A stretch of 64,000 nucleotides of DNA from Allobosea sp. CRIB-10 (lineage in GTDB: Bacteria; Pseudomonadota; Alphaproteobacteria; Rhizobiales; Beijerinckiaceae): positions 1 through 64,000 of the forward strand of contig NZ_FOKP01000013.1 of the NCBI RefSeq assembly GCF_900112185.1, given 5' to 3'. The translations under genes and the position numbers were made by a program. Below, in pieces: positions 42,701 through 50,867 of the stretch (within the stretch, counting starts at the first letter, position 1; each line of letters opens with the position of its first letter). The notes beneath the pieces were generated by a model, which saw only the letters and a program-made list of their open reading frames with translations, was not told the origin of the DNA and did no database searches.

Positions 42701-43935
42701 GCACGCTGGCGCCAAGCCCCGGTCTCGGCAGGCGGTCGCGCCCGCGCCTGTCGCAGGCAGGTCTGCAGCGCGGATCGCTCTGGCTGCTGACCGCCTGCAG
42801 CTGGGTCGCGATCATCGAGCCCTCCCCCTATGAGATCGCGTTCCTGCTGGTGCTGGCGGTGTTCGCGCTCACCGGCATCCGCCTGTCGCGCGCGCTGCTG
42901 CCGCTCGCGCTGCTGTTGCTCGCCTTCAATCTCGGCGGGGCGATCTCGCTCGTGCCCTGGATGCATGATCCCGACGCGGTGCGCTTCATCGCCGTCTCGT
43001 TCTACATGATGGTCACCGCCATCGTGCTCGCCGCGGTGATGGCGGATGACACGCAAGCGCGGCTCGAGGCGCTGAAGCGCGGCTATCTCTTCGCGACCTG
43101 GTGCACCGGCATACTGGCGATCATCGGCTATTTCGACATCGCCGGCCTCGGCGAAAGCCTGACCCTGAACGGACGCGCCTCGGCGACCTTCAAGGATCCG
43201 AACGTGCTCGGGCCCTTTCTCGTGCTGCCGATCGTCTTCGTGCTGCAGGACATCCTGCTGGGGCGGCGCACGCTTCTCGGCGGCCTCGCCATCGTCAGCG
43301 TTCCGCTCGCGGCGCTGTTCCTGACCTTCTCGCGCGGCGCCTGGGGCAATCTGGTCGCCGCCGTGCTGATGATGCAGCTCCTGACCTTCCTGACGGCAGA
43401 GAGCTCCAGGATGCGGGCGCGGATCGTGGTGCTGACGCTGACCAGCCTGCTCCTGGCTGTGGTCACGCTCCTGATCGCGTTGTCGTTCGACGTGATCAGC
43501 GAGATGTTCGAGGTCCGCGCCAGCCTCAGCCAGGACTATGACCAGGGCGTCACCGGCCGCTTCGGCAGCCAGCTCCGCTCGATTCCGATGCTCCTGTCGG
43601 AGCCCAACGGCTTCGGGCCTTTGCGCTTCCGCTGGCTGTTCCTCCAGCAGGACCCGCACAACGTCTACATCAACGCCTTCGCCTCCTATGGCTGGCTGGG
43701 CGGCTTCTCATGGCTGGCCCTGACCGCGGCGACCTGCTGGGCCGGCTGGTGGCTCGTCTTCCGGCGCGGCCCGCTGCAAAGCCATGCGATCGTGCTGTGG
43801 TCGGTGCTTTTCGTCACGATCCTGCAGGGCATCCAGATCGACACCGACCATTGGCGCCATTTCTACCTGCTGCTCGGGCTGATCTGGGGGCTGGCTGCGA
43901 TCGCCCGCCGCCGCCCGGCCAAGGTGACGCCATGA
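42697..43935 (+). CDS. O-antigen ligase/polymerase family protein
   Basis: The 412-residue protein has about ten to twelve membrane segments. The Wzy_C/O-antigen ligase hallmark is a periplasmic loop between the late segments, with LFLTFSRGAWGNL before it and DPHNVYINAFASYGWLGG (the conserved H-N region) after it. It polymerises or ligates the repeat units. The start is the TTG at 42697, overlapping the upstream stop codon, and the gene ends in an ATGA overlap with the acyltransferase. The tight three-gene overlap shows one operon. Confidence 0.88.
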   Translation: MSTLAPSPGLGRRSRPRLSQAGLQRGSLWLLTACSWVAIIEPSPYEIAFLLVLAVFALTGIRLSRALLPLALLLLAFNLGGAISLVPWMHDPDAVRFIAVSFYMMVTAIVLAAVMADDTQARLEALKRGYLFATWCTGILAIIGYFDIAGLGESLTLNGRASATFKDPNVLGPFLVLPIVFVLQDILLGRRTLLGGLAIVSVPLAALFLTFSRGAWGNLVAAVLMMQLLTFLTAESSRMRARIVVLTLTSLLLAVVTLLIALSFDVISEMFEVRASLSQDYDQGVTGRFGSQLRSIPMLLSEPNGFGPLRFRWLFLQQDPHNVYINAFASYGWLGGFSWLALTAATCWAGWWLVFRRGPLQSHAIVLWSVLFVTILQGIQIDTDHWRHFYLLLGLIWGLAAIARRRPAKVTP

Positions 43936-45086
43936 CCGCCATCGCCGGAGACAGCCGCCAGAATCGCGCCATCCAGGTCCTGCGCGGGCTTGCGGCGCTG
44001 CTCGTCGTGATCGGCCATGCGATCCACGAGACGCAGGTCATGGGGACGGTGCTCGCTCGCCCTCCGATCGACGGCTCCTTCCTGCGCTGGGGCAGCGGCG
44101 TCGACATCTTCTTCGTCATCTCCGGCTTCATCATGGTCTACAGCTCGACGCAGCTGTTCCAGCGCCCCGGCGGATGGCGCAGCTTCCTGTGGCGCCGCTT
44201 CGTCCGCATCGTGCCACTCTACTGGCTGCTGACGACGCTATTGCTGCTGGGCGCGCTGGTCGCCCCGCAGCTGCTCAATGTGCCGATCGGCGACTGGCAG
44301 CATGTGCTGTCGTCCTATCTGTTCATCCCGTCCCTGCGGGCGCCGGGCGAGATCCGCCCGGTGATGGCGCTGGGCTGGACGCTGAACCTGGAGATGTTCT
44401 TCTATGCGCTGTTCGCCTGCACGCTCGTCCTGCCGATGCGCCGGGCCGTGCTGGCACTGACGGCCGGCCTTGCCGTGCTGGCCGGCATCGGATTGGCGTA
44501 CGAGCCGTCGCAGGTCCAGCTCGCCTTCTGGACCCAGTCGATCATCCTGGAATTCGCCTTCGGCTGTCTGCTCGCGCTTGGTTATCTCGCGGGATGGCGG
44601 CTCGGCGCGATGCCGGCGCTGCTGCTGGCGCTCATCGGCTTCGCCGGCCTGCTGCAATGGCCGGGCTTGCTGGACTGGCCTGTCCCGGATGCGCTGCGTT
44701 GGGGCGTGCCTGCCCTGATGATCGTCGCGGCCGCAGCCCTCTATCGCAACCCGGCCGCCGTGGAGGGATCAGCGTCGCGGCTGATGGGCATCGCAGTGCT
44801 CCTGGGCAACGCCTCGTACAGCCTCTATCTGGTGCACCCCTTCGTGCTGCGCCCGTTGCGCAATCTCTGGACGCAGCTCATCGGCGGCGCGCTGCCGCTC
44901 ACCGCCTATGTCGCGGCAGCGACGGTCGCCTCCTGCCTCGTCGCCCTCATGGTCTACCGCTATGTCGAGCAGCCGCTGCTGCGCTGGATGCAGGGTCGGA
45001 GCCGGCAGGACGGATCCGCATTGGCTCCGCAACGCCGCTCGGCCTCCCCTCTTGCGGCTCAGCGCTCCTTGCGCACGACCACATAG
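43932..45086 (+). CDS. Acyltransferase 3 family protein
   Basis: The 384-residue membrane acyltransferase has about ten segments. It starts with the family motif NRAIQVLRGLAALLVVIGHA (catalytic His near 29) and has GVDIFFVISGFIM. The RFVRIVPLYWLL and YRYVEQPLLRW motifs are also present. It would O-acetylate or otherwise acylate the polysaccharide. It starts in a 4-base overlap with the ligase gene. Its last 28 bases overlap the convergent methyltransferase gene. Confidence 0.9.
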   Translation: MTAIAGDSRQNRAIQVLRGLAALLVVIGHAIHETQVMGTVLARPPIDGSFLRWGSGVDIFFVISGFIMVYSSTQLFQRPGGWRSFLWRRFVRIVPLYWLLTTLLLLGALVAPQLLNVPIGDWQHVLSSYLFIPSLRAPGEIRPVMALGWTLNLEMFFYALFACTLVLPMRRAVLALTAGLAVLAGIGLAYEPSQVQLAFWTQSIILEFAFGCLLALGYLAGWRLGAMPALLLALIGFAGLLQWPGLLDWPVPDALRWGVPALMIVAAAALYRNPAAVEGSASRLMGIAVLLGNASYSLYLVHPFVLRPLRNLWTQLIGGALPLTAYVAAATVASCLVALMVYRYVEQPLLRWMQGRSRQDGSALAPQRRSASPLAAQRSLRTTT

Positions 45087-45871
45087 GCGTAGGTCGTCAC
45101 GAAGCGCCAGTCGGCCTTGGCCGCGAGCCGGTTGAAGACAGCGTCCAGTCCACGCAGGCCCGGCATCCGGTCGAAATAGCCATGGCCCCAGAAGGGCTGG
45201 ATGTGGATGTCGCTGAACCCTGCGCGCTGCAGCATCGGCTCGAGCGTGCCGCGGCTGCCTCGGCACCAGTCGTAGAAGGCCGGGAATTTCGGATCCCCGC
45301 CGCCCTCGCGCCGCGCCGGAAAGAGTGCGTGCACGATGGCGCGCGAGGCCTTCTCCGGCAGGACGTGGTTGAGCGCGAAGACCGGTGCCCACAAGGTCGG
45401 CACGAAGGCCAAGCCGATCCCGCCCGGCGCCAGCAGAGCGTGGATGTTGCTCCAGGCGCGCTCGACGTCACGGACATGCTCAAACACCATGCGCGAGACC
45501 ATCATGTCATAGCCGTTGCGGGCGATGTCCGGCTCGCAGAGGTCTCCGGCAATGTCGAAGCGGGCGGTGCGCAAGCCCTCCGGCGTCAGGGCGAGCTCGC
45601 CCGCGTCAATGTCGTTGACGACGAGGTCGAGCCCATAGCGACGGGCTTCCTGCGCGGTGAAGAGCGGATCGCGGCCGCCGCCGATCTCGCAGAGCCGCTT
45701 TAGACCGAACTGGTGCATCAGCGCCAGGATCGTCGCCTCGTAGTGGTCCCAAGCCCAGCTGGAATGCCAGTCGGGCTGGAGCCCGGCGAAGAAGCTCTCC
45801 AGCGAGCCCTTGCCGGTCACGACAGCGCCCTGCGGCCGCAGCGGCCGATGATCAGCCAACGCCATCGACAT
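45059..45871 (-). CDS. Class I SAM-dependent methyltransferase
   Basis: The 270-residue protein has a Rossmann-type methyltransferase domain. The SAM-binding loop is LCEIGGGRDPLFTAQEA (near 59-75), followed by VNDIDAGEL, FDIAGDLCEPD and MVSRMVFEHVRDVERAW. It probably methylates a sugar or lipid-linked intermediate, given its position at the end of the polysaccharide operon on the opposite strand; the substrate is inferred. ATG codons at 45871 and 45865 are both possible. A CtrA-type box lies 73 bases upstream. Confidence 0.85.
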   Translation of the reverse strand: MSMALADHRPLRPQGAVVTGKGSLESFFAGLQPDWHSSWAWDHYEATILALMHQFGLKRLCEIGGGRDPLFTAQEARRYGLDLVVNDIDAGELALTPEGLRTARFDIAGDLCEPDIARNGYDMMVSRMVFEHVRDVERAWSNIHALLAPGGIGLAFVPTLWAPVFALNHVLPEKASRAIVHALFPARREGGGDPKFPAFYDWCRGSRGTLEPMLQRAGFSDIHIQPFWGHGYFDRMPGLRGLDAVFNRLAAKADWRFVTTYAYVVVRKER

Positions 45872-45943
45872 CACGATATGTCCCGCTTTCCTGACATGAG
45901 GCGGCGACCCTGCGCCTAAGGCGAAGGGGGCGCAATCAGAGCC

Positions 45944-45958
45944 TTAAGGGACGGTTAA
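45944..45958. promoter_or_regulatory. CtrA-type box TTAA-N7-TTAA
   Basis: TTAAGGGACGGTTAA matches the CtrA spacing exactly. It lies upstream of the methyltransferase gene on the minus strand and downstream of the small membrane protein gene. Confidence 0.5.
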
Positions 45959-46013
45959 CGAGCGCCCAGCCGCACCGGCTCGAAAAGAGACAACCACAGG
46001 CAGGCGACGCAGC

Positions 46014-46184
46014 TCAGCGCCGCCGGAACGCCTCGGGCCAGAGGTCGTTGCGCTCCAGCAAGAGGATCACGACGATGACCGCCAGCGTGACGACGACGGT
46101 CATCAGCTTGGCGTTCCAGGGTACGCCGCGGCCGATCAGCCAGATCAGCGCCAGGCCCGCGATGAGGGGAATGAGCAGTTCCAT
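46014..46184 (-). CDS. Small two-segment membrane protein
   Basis: The 56-residue protein begins MELLIPLIAGLALIWLIGRG and has two hydrophobic segments (about 3-17 and 27-43) separated by a short GVPWNAKLM turn. It ends in a polar ERNDLWPEAFRRR tail. The codon pattern and clean hydrophobic/polar alternation support a real gene. The ribosome-binding site is weak (AGGCTGG). I do not recognise a family. It is divergent from the DUF892 gene. Confidence 0.65.
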   Translation of the reverse strand: MELLIPLIAGLALIWLIGRGVPWNAKLMTVVVTLAVIVVILLLERNDLWPEAFRRR

Positions 46185-46237
46185 GGCGCCAGCCTAGCTC
46201 AGATGCCGGCAGGCCGCATCCGCCATCGCCAATCTCC

Positions 46238-46262
46238 GGAACAGTTCGCGGCGGCGCACGTT
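46238..46262 (+). promoter_or_regulatory. EcfG-type general-stress promoter
   Basis: GGAAC (46238-46242) and CGTT (46259-46262) are separated by 16 bases, an exact match to the alphaproteobacterial EcfG consensus. It lies 76 bases upstream of the DUF892 gene, a family usually in this regulon. Confidence 0.7.
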
Positions 46263-46337
46263 GCAGCGACAGGGAAGCATGTCGTCGGCAGGCGGCATCG
46301 GTTTCAGCAATCCACATCATGCGAGCAGGAGGAAGGC

Positions 46338-46841
46338 ATGGGCCTGTTTTCCAAGGATATCAAGACGATGGACGATCTCTTCGTGCATCAGCTCCAGGAC
46401 ATCTACTACGCCGAGAAGCAGATCAGGAAAGCTCTGCCGACCATGATCGAGAAGGCCACGGATACGCAGCTGCGTAACGGTCTGCAGGCTCATCTCGGCG
46501 AGACCGAAGGCCATATCCGCCGGCTCGAGCAGGTCTTCCAGCAGCATGGCGTCGAGGCCAAGGGCACCGACTGCCCGGCGATCGACGGCATCCTCGAGGA
46601 GGCCGACGACGTGACCGGCGAGGTCGAGGACAAGCAGGTGCTGGATGCGGCGATCATCGCCGCGGCGCAGGCGGTCGAGCACTACGAGATCACCCGCTAC
46701 GGCACGCTGACCGCCTGGGCCAAGCAGCTCGGACGAGAGGACTGCGCCGCCCTGCTGCAGCAGAATCTCGACGAGGAGCATGCCGCCGACAGCAAGCTGA
46801 CCAAGCTGGCGGAAGCCGGGATCAATCGCCAGGCGGCCTGA
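46338..46841 (+). CDS. DUF892 ferritin-like stress protein (YciE family)
   Basis: This 167-residue four-helix ferritin-like protein begins with the family pattern MDDLFVHQLQDIYYAEKQI. Putative di-metal ligands (E, H) lie in GETEGHIRRLE, VEHYEI and LDEEHAADSKL. Members are induced by osmotic and general stress; biochemical activity is unclear. The ATG at 46338 has a very strong AGGAGGA site. The upstream EcfG-type promoter supports general-stress control. Confidence 0.92.
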   Translation: MGLFSKDIKTMDDLFVHQLQDIYYAEKQIRKALPTMIEKATDTQLRNGLQAHLGETEGHIRRLEQVFQQHGVEAKGTDCPAIDGILEEADDVTGEVEDKQVLDAAIIAAAQAVEHYEITRYGTLTAWAKQLGREDCAALLQQNLDEEHAADSKLTKLAEAGINRQAA

Positions 46842-46856
46842 CGTTCCAACCTCCGA

Positions 46857-47810
46857 CTACGCCTCGGCCGGCGAGGATGCCTCGGCATCTTCCCGGCCTA
46901 TGGCCCCGCCCTCCATCAATGGCCGCAATTTCGTCAACTCGGCCGCCATGAAGTCGAGGAAGAGCCGCACACGCGGCGAATGGCGCAGATCCGGATGGGT
47001 CAGCAGCCAGAGATCGGCGGCATAGCCGGTCTGAGGCGGGGCGAGTCGCGTCAGGCCCGGGCGCTTGTCGGCGATGAAGCAGGGCAGGAAGCCGATGCCG
47101 ATGCCGGCTTCGACCGCTTCGGCGAGACCCAGCACGGTGTTGAGCTTGTAGACGGCCTGCTCGGCGGGGATGTGCTTCTGCCGGTACTGCACGACCTTGA
47201 AATTGCTGAACTGGTCGCCGAGCGAAATCCAGCGCTGCCCGGCGAGTTCGGCTTGGTCGGCGGGAGCCCCTTCGGGAAAATCGGCAGCTCGCCCATAGAG
47301 GGCCCAACCGATCTGCGCGACCCTCCGGCCGACAAGGTTCTCCGGCGGATTGTCGGTGGCGCGGATCGCGACATCGGCGTCGCGCTTGCTGAGGTTGAGC
47401 GCCTGGTTGCCGAGCAGCACGTCGAGCTTGATGTCCGGGCACTGCTTCATGAAGACAGCGAAGAGCGGCGTCAGCAATTCGACCAGCAGCGAGTCGTTGG
47501 TGGTGACGCGCAATTCGCCCGCCGGCAGGATCTCGCGGCCGGCGAGGCGGCGCGTGAAGCCGGCGATGTCGGTCTCCAGCCGCTCGGCCAGCGCCGCCAT
47601 CTCCTCCCCCGCGGGCGTCGGCACATAGCCCGAGCGGTGCCGCTCGAACAGGCGCGTGCCGAGGCTCTCCTCGATCTGGCCGAGGCGACGGAAGACGGTC
47701 GAATGGTTGAGGCCGATCAACTCGGCGGCGGCCGGCAGGCTGCGTGCCTCGGCGATGGCCTTGATCAGCCGAAAATCGTCCCAGGCGACGGAAGAGGCGG
47801 CGGTCGGCAA
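46857..47810 (-). CDS. LysR-family transcriptional regulator
   Basis: The 317-residue protein has a LysR helix-turn-helix (about 10-68; LIKAIAEARSLPAAAELIGLNHSTVFRRLGQIEE, a common alphaproteobacterial variant) and a substrate-binding domain to the C terminus. No ATG or GTG lies near the family start, so the TTG at 47810 is used; this is uncertain. The DoxX gene is upstream on the same strand, and the dioxygenase and esterase genes are divergent beyond it. It likely regulates this cluster. Its C-terminal tail is alanine- and serine-rich. Confidence 0.85.
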   Translation of the reverse strand: MPTAASSVAWDDFRLIKAIAEARSLPAAAELIGLNHSTVFRRLGQIEESLGTRLFERHRSGYVPTPAGEEMAALAERLETDIAGFTRRLAGREILPAGELRVTTNDSLLVELLTPLFAVFMKQCPDIKLDVLLGNQALNLSKRDADVAIRATDNPPENLVGRRVAQIGWALYGRAADFPEGAPADQAELAGQRWISLGDQFSNFKVVQYRQKHIPAEQAVYKLNTVLGLAEAVEAGIGIGFLPCFIADKRPGLTRLAPPQTGYAADLWLLTHPDLRHSPRVRLFLDFMAAELTKLRPLMEGGAIGREDAEASSPAEA

Positions 47811-47905
47811 GCGGGCGGCTCCGGGCGAATCGGCTTCCCAGATAGATGGTACGGGCGACAGGTTGCAGCAACCTGTCGCCCGTTCAGTCGTGATGTCGGT
47901 GAGGC

Positions 47906-48331
47906 TCAGGCCAGAGCGGGCTTGGCGGCCGCCGGGAGCCCGGCCGGACGAAGCGCCAGCGCGCCGTCGCCGATCAGGGCATGGCCGAGCGCGGTCAGGG
48001 CGAGGAAGGCGGGATATTCCCAGCCACCGTTCGGCGCATTGAAAACCCAGCCATTGGGGGCATGGATGAAGAGCGCGCCGAGCAGGATCGGCAGCAGCAG
48101 GATCGAAACATAGCGGCCATAGAAGCCGGTCAGGATGGCGAGCCCGCCGAGCACTTCCGCCAGGATGATCGGCCAGGCGAGGAAACCGGGCAGGCCGACC
48201 TGGCCAAGGAAGCCCGTGAAGCCCGCAACCGTGAAGACGCCGAACTTCAGATAGGCGTGGGCGATGAACATCACGCCGAGCGCGACGCGCAAGACGAGGG
48301 CGCCATAGGGGGCGAAACGAGTGTCGATCAT
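47906..48331 (-). CDS. DoxX family membrane protein (MhqP-like)
   Basis: The 141-residue protein has four membrane segments of the DoxX type, starting RVALGVMFIAHAYLKFGVFT with LPGFLAWPIILAEVLGGLAILTGF (two motifs in sequence). DoxX proteins associate with quinone- or thiol-linked redox stress responses; the direct activity is unclear. It is divergent from the ring-cleaving dioxygenase gene, with a 186-base gap holding a palindrome. A Bacillus operon with DoxX, a dioxygenase-like and hydrolase genes (mhq) is the closest known parallel. Confidence 0.88.
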   Translation of the reverse strand: MIDTRFAPYGALVLRVALGVMFIAHAYLKFGVFTVAGFTGFLGQVGLPGFLAWPIILAEVLGGLAILTGFYGRYVSILLLPILLGALFIHAPNGWVFNAPNGGWEYPAFLALTALGHALIGDGALALRPAGLPAAAKPALA

Positions 48332-48389
48332 GGTCTTTCTCCGAAGGACCGGTGTTGGTCTGGCTCAGAAAATGCCGATCTCTATCATG

Positions 48390-48401
48390 CAATTCAAATT
48401 G
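48390..48401. promoter_or_regulatory. Palindrome in DoxX-dioxygenase intergenic region
   Basis: CAATTCAAATTG has 5-base arms and lies in an AT-rich stretch (48365-48440) with repeated ATGCAAT units at 48387 and 48429. It is the best candidate operator for the LysR regulator nearby. Confidence 0.4.
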
Positions 48402-48517
48402 GCATTTCACGATAATCAGATTGCTTCTATGCAATGATTGGGGTCTGGCAATTTGGCGAGCCGCAATCATCTTGGCGTCAACGAGGGCCGCTTCTCGCAG
48501 CCCGGAGGACTATCGTC

Positions 48518-49450
48518 ATGCAGATCAACGGCATCCACCACGTCACCGCCATCGCCGGCCCGGCGCGCCGCAATCTCGACTTCTACAGCCGCGTCCTCGG
48601 CCTGCGCCTGGTCAAGAAGACGGTGAACTTCGACGACCCGACCACCTGGCATCTCTATTTCGGCGATGCCGGCGGCAATCCGGGCACGATCCTGACCTTC
48701 TTCCCCTGGGAGCATGTCGCGCCCGGCCGGCTCGGTGTCGGCGAGACGCAGGAGACCGCCTTCCGCATCCCTGCAGCGGCGGTCGGCTACTGGACCCATC
48801 GTCTCATCGCCAACGGCGTCGCCCATGATGCCCCGCAGAAGCGCTTCGGCGAGACCGTGCTGAGCTTCCGCGATCCGGACGGGATGCGGCTTGCGCTGGT
48901 CGCGGTGCCCGGTGCCGAGAGCGAGCCGGCCTTCGACAATGGCGAGGTGCCCGTCGAATCCGCCATTCGCGGCTTCCACGGCGTCACCCTGCTGCTCGAC
49001 AAGACGGAGACGACCGCCGCGATCCTGCGCGACGTCTTCGGCTTCGCCGAGGCCGGCCGCGAGAGCAACACCGTCCGCATGCGGGCGGAGGGCACCGCTC
49101 ATGGCGGTATCGTCGACCTGCGCGCCGCCGGCGGCTTCCTGCCGGCGAGGATGGGCGCGGGCTCGGTGCATCACATCGCCTTCCGCGCCGGCGACGACGC
49201 GGAGCAGGCCCGCATGGTGAAGACGCTGACCGAGACCTTCGGCCTGCGCCCCACCGAGCAGAGGGACCGGAACTATTTCCGCTCCGTCTACGTCCGCGAG
49301 CCCGGCGGCGTACTGTTCGAGATCGCGACCGACGCGCCGGGCTTCGCCATCGACGAGCCGGCCGAGGATCTCGGCGGCGCCCTCAAGCTGCCGGCGCAGT
49401 ACGAGACGCGCCGTGCCGAGATCGAGGCCGTCCTGCCGGCTCTGGTCTGA
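48518..49450 (+). CDS. Ring-cleaving dioxygenase, VOC superfamily (MhqO-like)
   Basis: The 310-residue protein has two glyoxalase/VOC domains (about 1-140 and 155-305). The first begins INGIHHVTAIAGPARRNLDFY and the second RGFHGVTLLLDKTETT. Metal ligands are expected at the first His of each half (IHHVT; VHHIAF in the second) and a Glu in VLFEIAT. It matches the MhqO/YfiE-type family linked to hydroquinone and electrophile resistance. The ATG at 48518 follows CGGAGGAC. It is followed 69 bases later by an esterase gene on the same strand. Confidence 0.88.
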   Translation: MQINGIHHVTAIAGPARRNLDFYSRVLGLRLVKKTVNFDDPTTWHLYFGDAGGNPGTILTFFPWEHVAPGRLGVGETQETAFRIPAAAVGYWTHRLIANGVAHDAPQKRFGETVLSFRDPDGMRLALVAVPGAESEPAFDNGEVPVESAIRGFHGVTLLLDKTETTAAILRDVFGFAEAGRESNTVRMRAEGTAHGGIVDLRAAGGFLPARMGAGSVHHIAFRAGDDAEQARMVKTLTETFGLRPTEQRDRNYFRSVYVREPGGVLFEIATDAPGFAIDEPAEDLGGALKLPAQYETRRAEIEAVLPALV

Positions 49451-49519
49451 CCTGCAGATGCGCTCCGCCTTCGGGCGGAGCGTCACCCATCCAATGTCAT
49501 CGGGAAAGGAGGCCGCGTC

Positions 49520-50149
49520 ATGAGCGCGCTTGAGCCCTTCATCCACCGCTTCGAGCCGGCGACCGCGCCCGGCCAGGCGCCGCTCCTGCTGCTGCACGGT
49601 ACCGGCGGCGACGAGAACGATCTCTTGCCGCTCGGGCGCTCCGTCGCGCCGGGGGCGGCGCTGCTCTCGCCCCGCGGCCGGACGCTCGAAGCCGGCATGC
49701 CGCGCTTCTTCCGCCGGCTGGCGGAGGGCGTCTTCGACGAGGACGATCTCATCCGGCGCACGCATGAGCTCGCCGATTTCGTCGAGCAGGCGCGCGCGGA
49801 ATACGGGCTTCCGGCGCCGATCGCGCTCGGCTTCTCGAACGGCGCCAACATCGCCGCAGCGATGCTGCTGCTGCGGCCGGAGGTGCTGGCGGGAGCGGTG
49901 CTGCTGCGGGCGATGTCGCCCTTCGTCAAGCCGCCTGCGGTGACGCTGGCGGCCAAGCCGGTGCTGATCGTCTCGGGCAGCTTCGACCCGATCATCCCCG
50001 AAGAGAACGCAGCGCGGCTGGCAGCGACATTGGCCGAGGCGGGGGCTGTGGTGGAGCACCGCAGCCTGCCGACCGGTCACGGCCTGTCACAAGCGGACTT
50101 GGGGCTGGTGCGGGACTGGTTGGCTCAGCGCCTCGCGTTCGCGGCGTGA
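49520..50149 (+). CDS. Alpha/beta hydrolase, carboxylesterase/phospholipase type (MhqD-like)
   Basis: The 209-residue hydrolase has LLLLHGTGGDENDLLPLGR for the oxyanion loop and the nucleophile elbow GFSNGAN (Ser near 113). Asp lies in GSFDPIIP and the catalytic His in LPTGHGLS. It belongs to the predicted-esterase family with MhqD and YodD. Together with the dioxygenase and DoxX genes it suggests degradation of quinone-type compounds; substrates are not known. The ATG at 49520 follows GGAAAGGAGG. Confidence 0.9.
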   Translation: MSALEPFIHRFEPATAPGQAPLLLLHGTGGDENDLLPLGRSVAPGAALLSPRGRTLEAGMPRFFRRLAEGVFDEDDLIRRTHELADFVEQARAEYGLPAPIALGFSNGANIAAAMLLLRPEVLAGAVLLRAMSPFVKPPAVTLAAKPVLIVSGSFDPIIPEENAARLAATLAEAGAVVEHRSLPTGHGLSQADLGLVRDWLAQRLAFAA

Positions 50150-50156
50150 GACGGGC

Positions 50157-50306
50157 TCAGGCTCCGGGCCTGGCGTGCTTGGTGAGATAGCACGTCAGGC
50201 CGAGCCCGCCGAGCATAACCGAGATCATATAGGGGCCGAACAGGCAGGTGACGAACACGGCCGCGATGAAGCCGAGCATCAGGCTGTTGCGCCAGTCCAG
50301 GGTCAT
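50157..50306 (-). CDS. Small membrane protein
   Basis: The 49-residue protein begins MTLDWRNSLMLGFIAAVFVTC and has two close hydrophobic segments (about 8-24 and 26-40) and a basic tail (TKHARPGA). No family was recognised. The ATG at 50306 has a strong GGAGG site eight bases upstream, which supports it as a real gene. It is convergent with the esterase gene, with 7 bases between the stop codons. Confidence 0.6.
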   Translation of the reverse strand: MTLDWRNSLMLGFIAAVFVTCLFGPYMISVMLGGLGLTCYLTKHARPGA

Positions 50307-50445
50307 GGCGGGGCCTCCATGAATTGGTGCCAGTATCATGAAGATAACCTTCACTCTGTGAACTGGATTTGAACAGAATCCGTTAATGAAATCTTACTGT
50401 GGACAGCCCTTGGTCATCCGGGCCGGGCTGCACGGCCTCGCTGGA

Positions 50446-50748
50446 TCACCCGCAATCCCTGAGGAAGCGGCGCGCGACATAGCCCTCGGTGAAGCCGTCA
50501 TAGCCCTTCGCCAACCGGGCATCGCTGGGCCAATACCTGACCTTGCTCCAGCCGCCGCGTCCGCCTTCGACGATCTGGACCTCGTCGCCGGCTTTCATGC
50601 GCAGGATCAGCGGGCTCTTCGCACCGGGGGCAGCGCGCAGCGCGACGAAGCCATCCCCCGTTTCAGGCACGATGCAAAACAGCGAGGCCCTCGCGTCACC
50701 GCCGAAAAGCAAGAGGCCAAGCAGAACCGGCAGAGCTGTGCGGATCAT
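50446..50748 (-). CDS. Exported SH3-like domain protein
   Basis: The 100-residue precursor has a signal peptide ending near ARASLF. The mature part is a bacterial SH3-type domain with LRAAPGAKSPLILRMKAGDEVQIVEG (split here at normal family positions) and GWSKVRYW. Such domains bind peptidoglycan or other envelope polymers. The ATG at 50748 begins the signal peptide. No partner gene is adjacent. Confidence 0.75.
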   Translation of the reverse strand: MIRTALPVLLGLLLFGGDARASLFCIVPETGDGFVALRAAPGAKSPLILRMKAGDEVQIVEGGRGGWSKVRYWPSDARLAKGYDGFTEGYVARRFLRDCG

Positions 50749-50867
50749 GGCGTCATTCCCCAGTCGGACAGGTCACAATGCCGCGAAACATCGCGGGTGC
50801 CGTGGCACCCGAAGCAATCTCACGCGTTGTTCTCGCAACGCCGCGATGCGGCCAGGAGACGAAAGCC

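Noticed and set aside
50795-50810. GGGTGCC/GGCACCC hairpin as a terminator
   Set aside because: It has short arms, no T-run and lies upstream of a start codon; it may be a chance palindrome.
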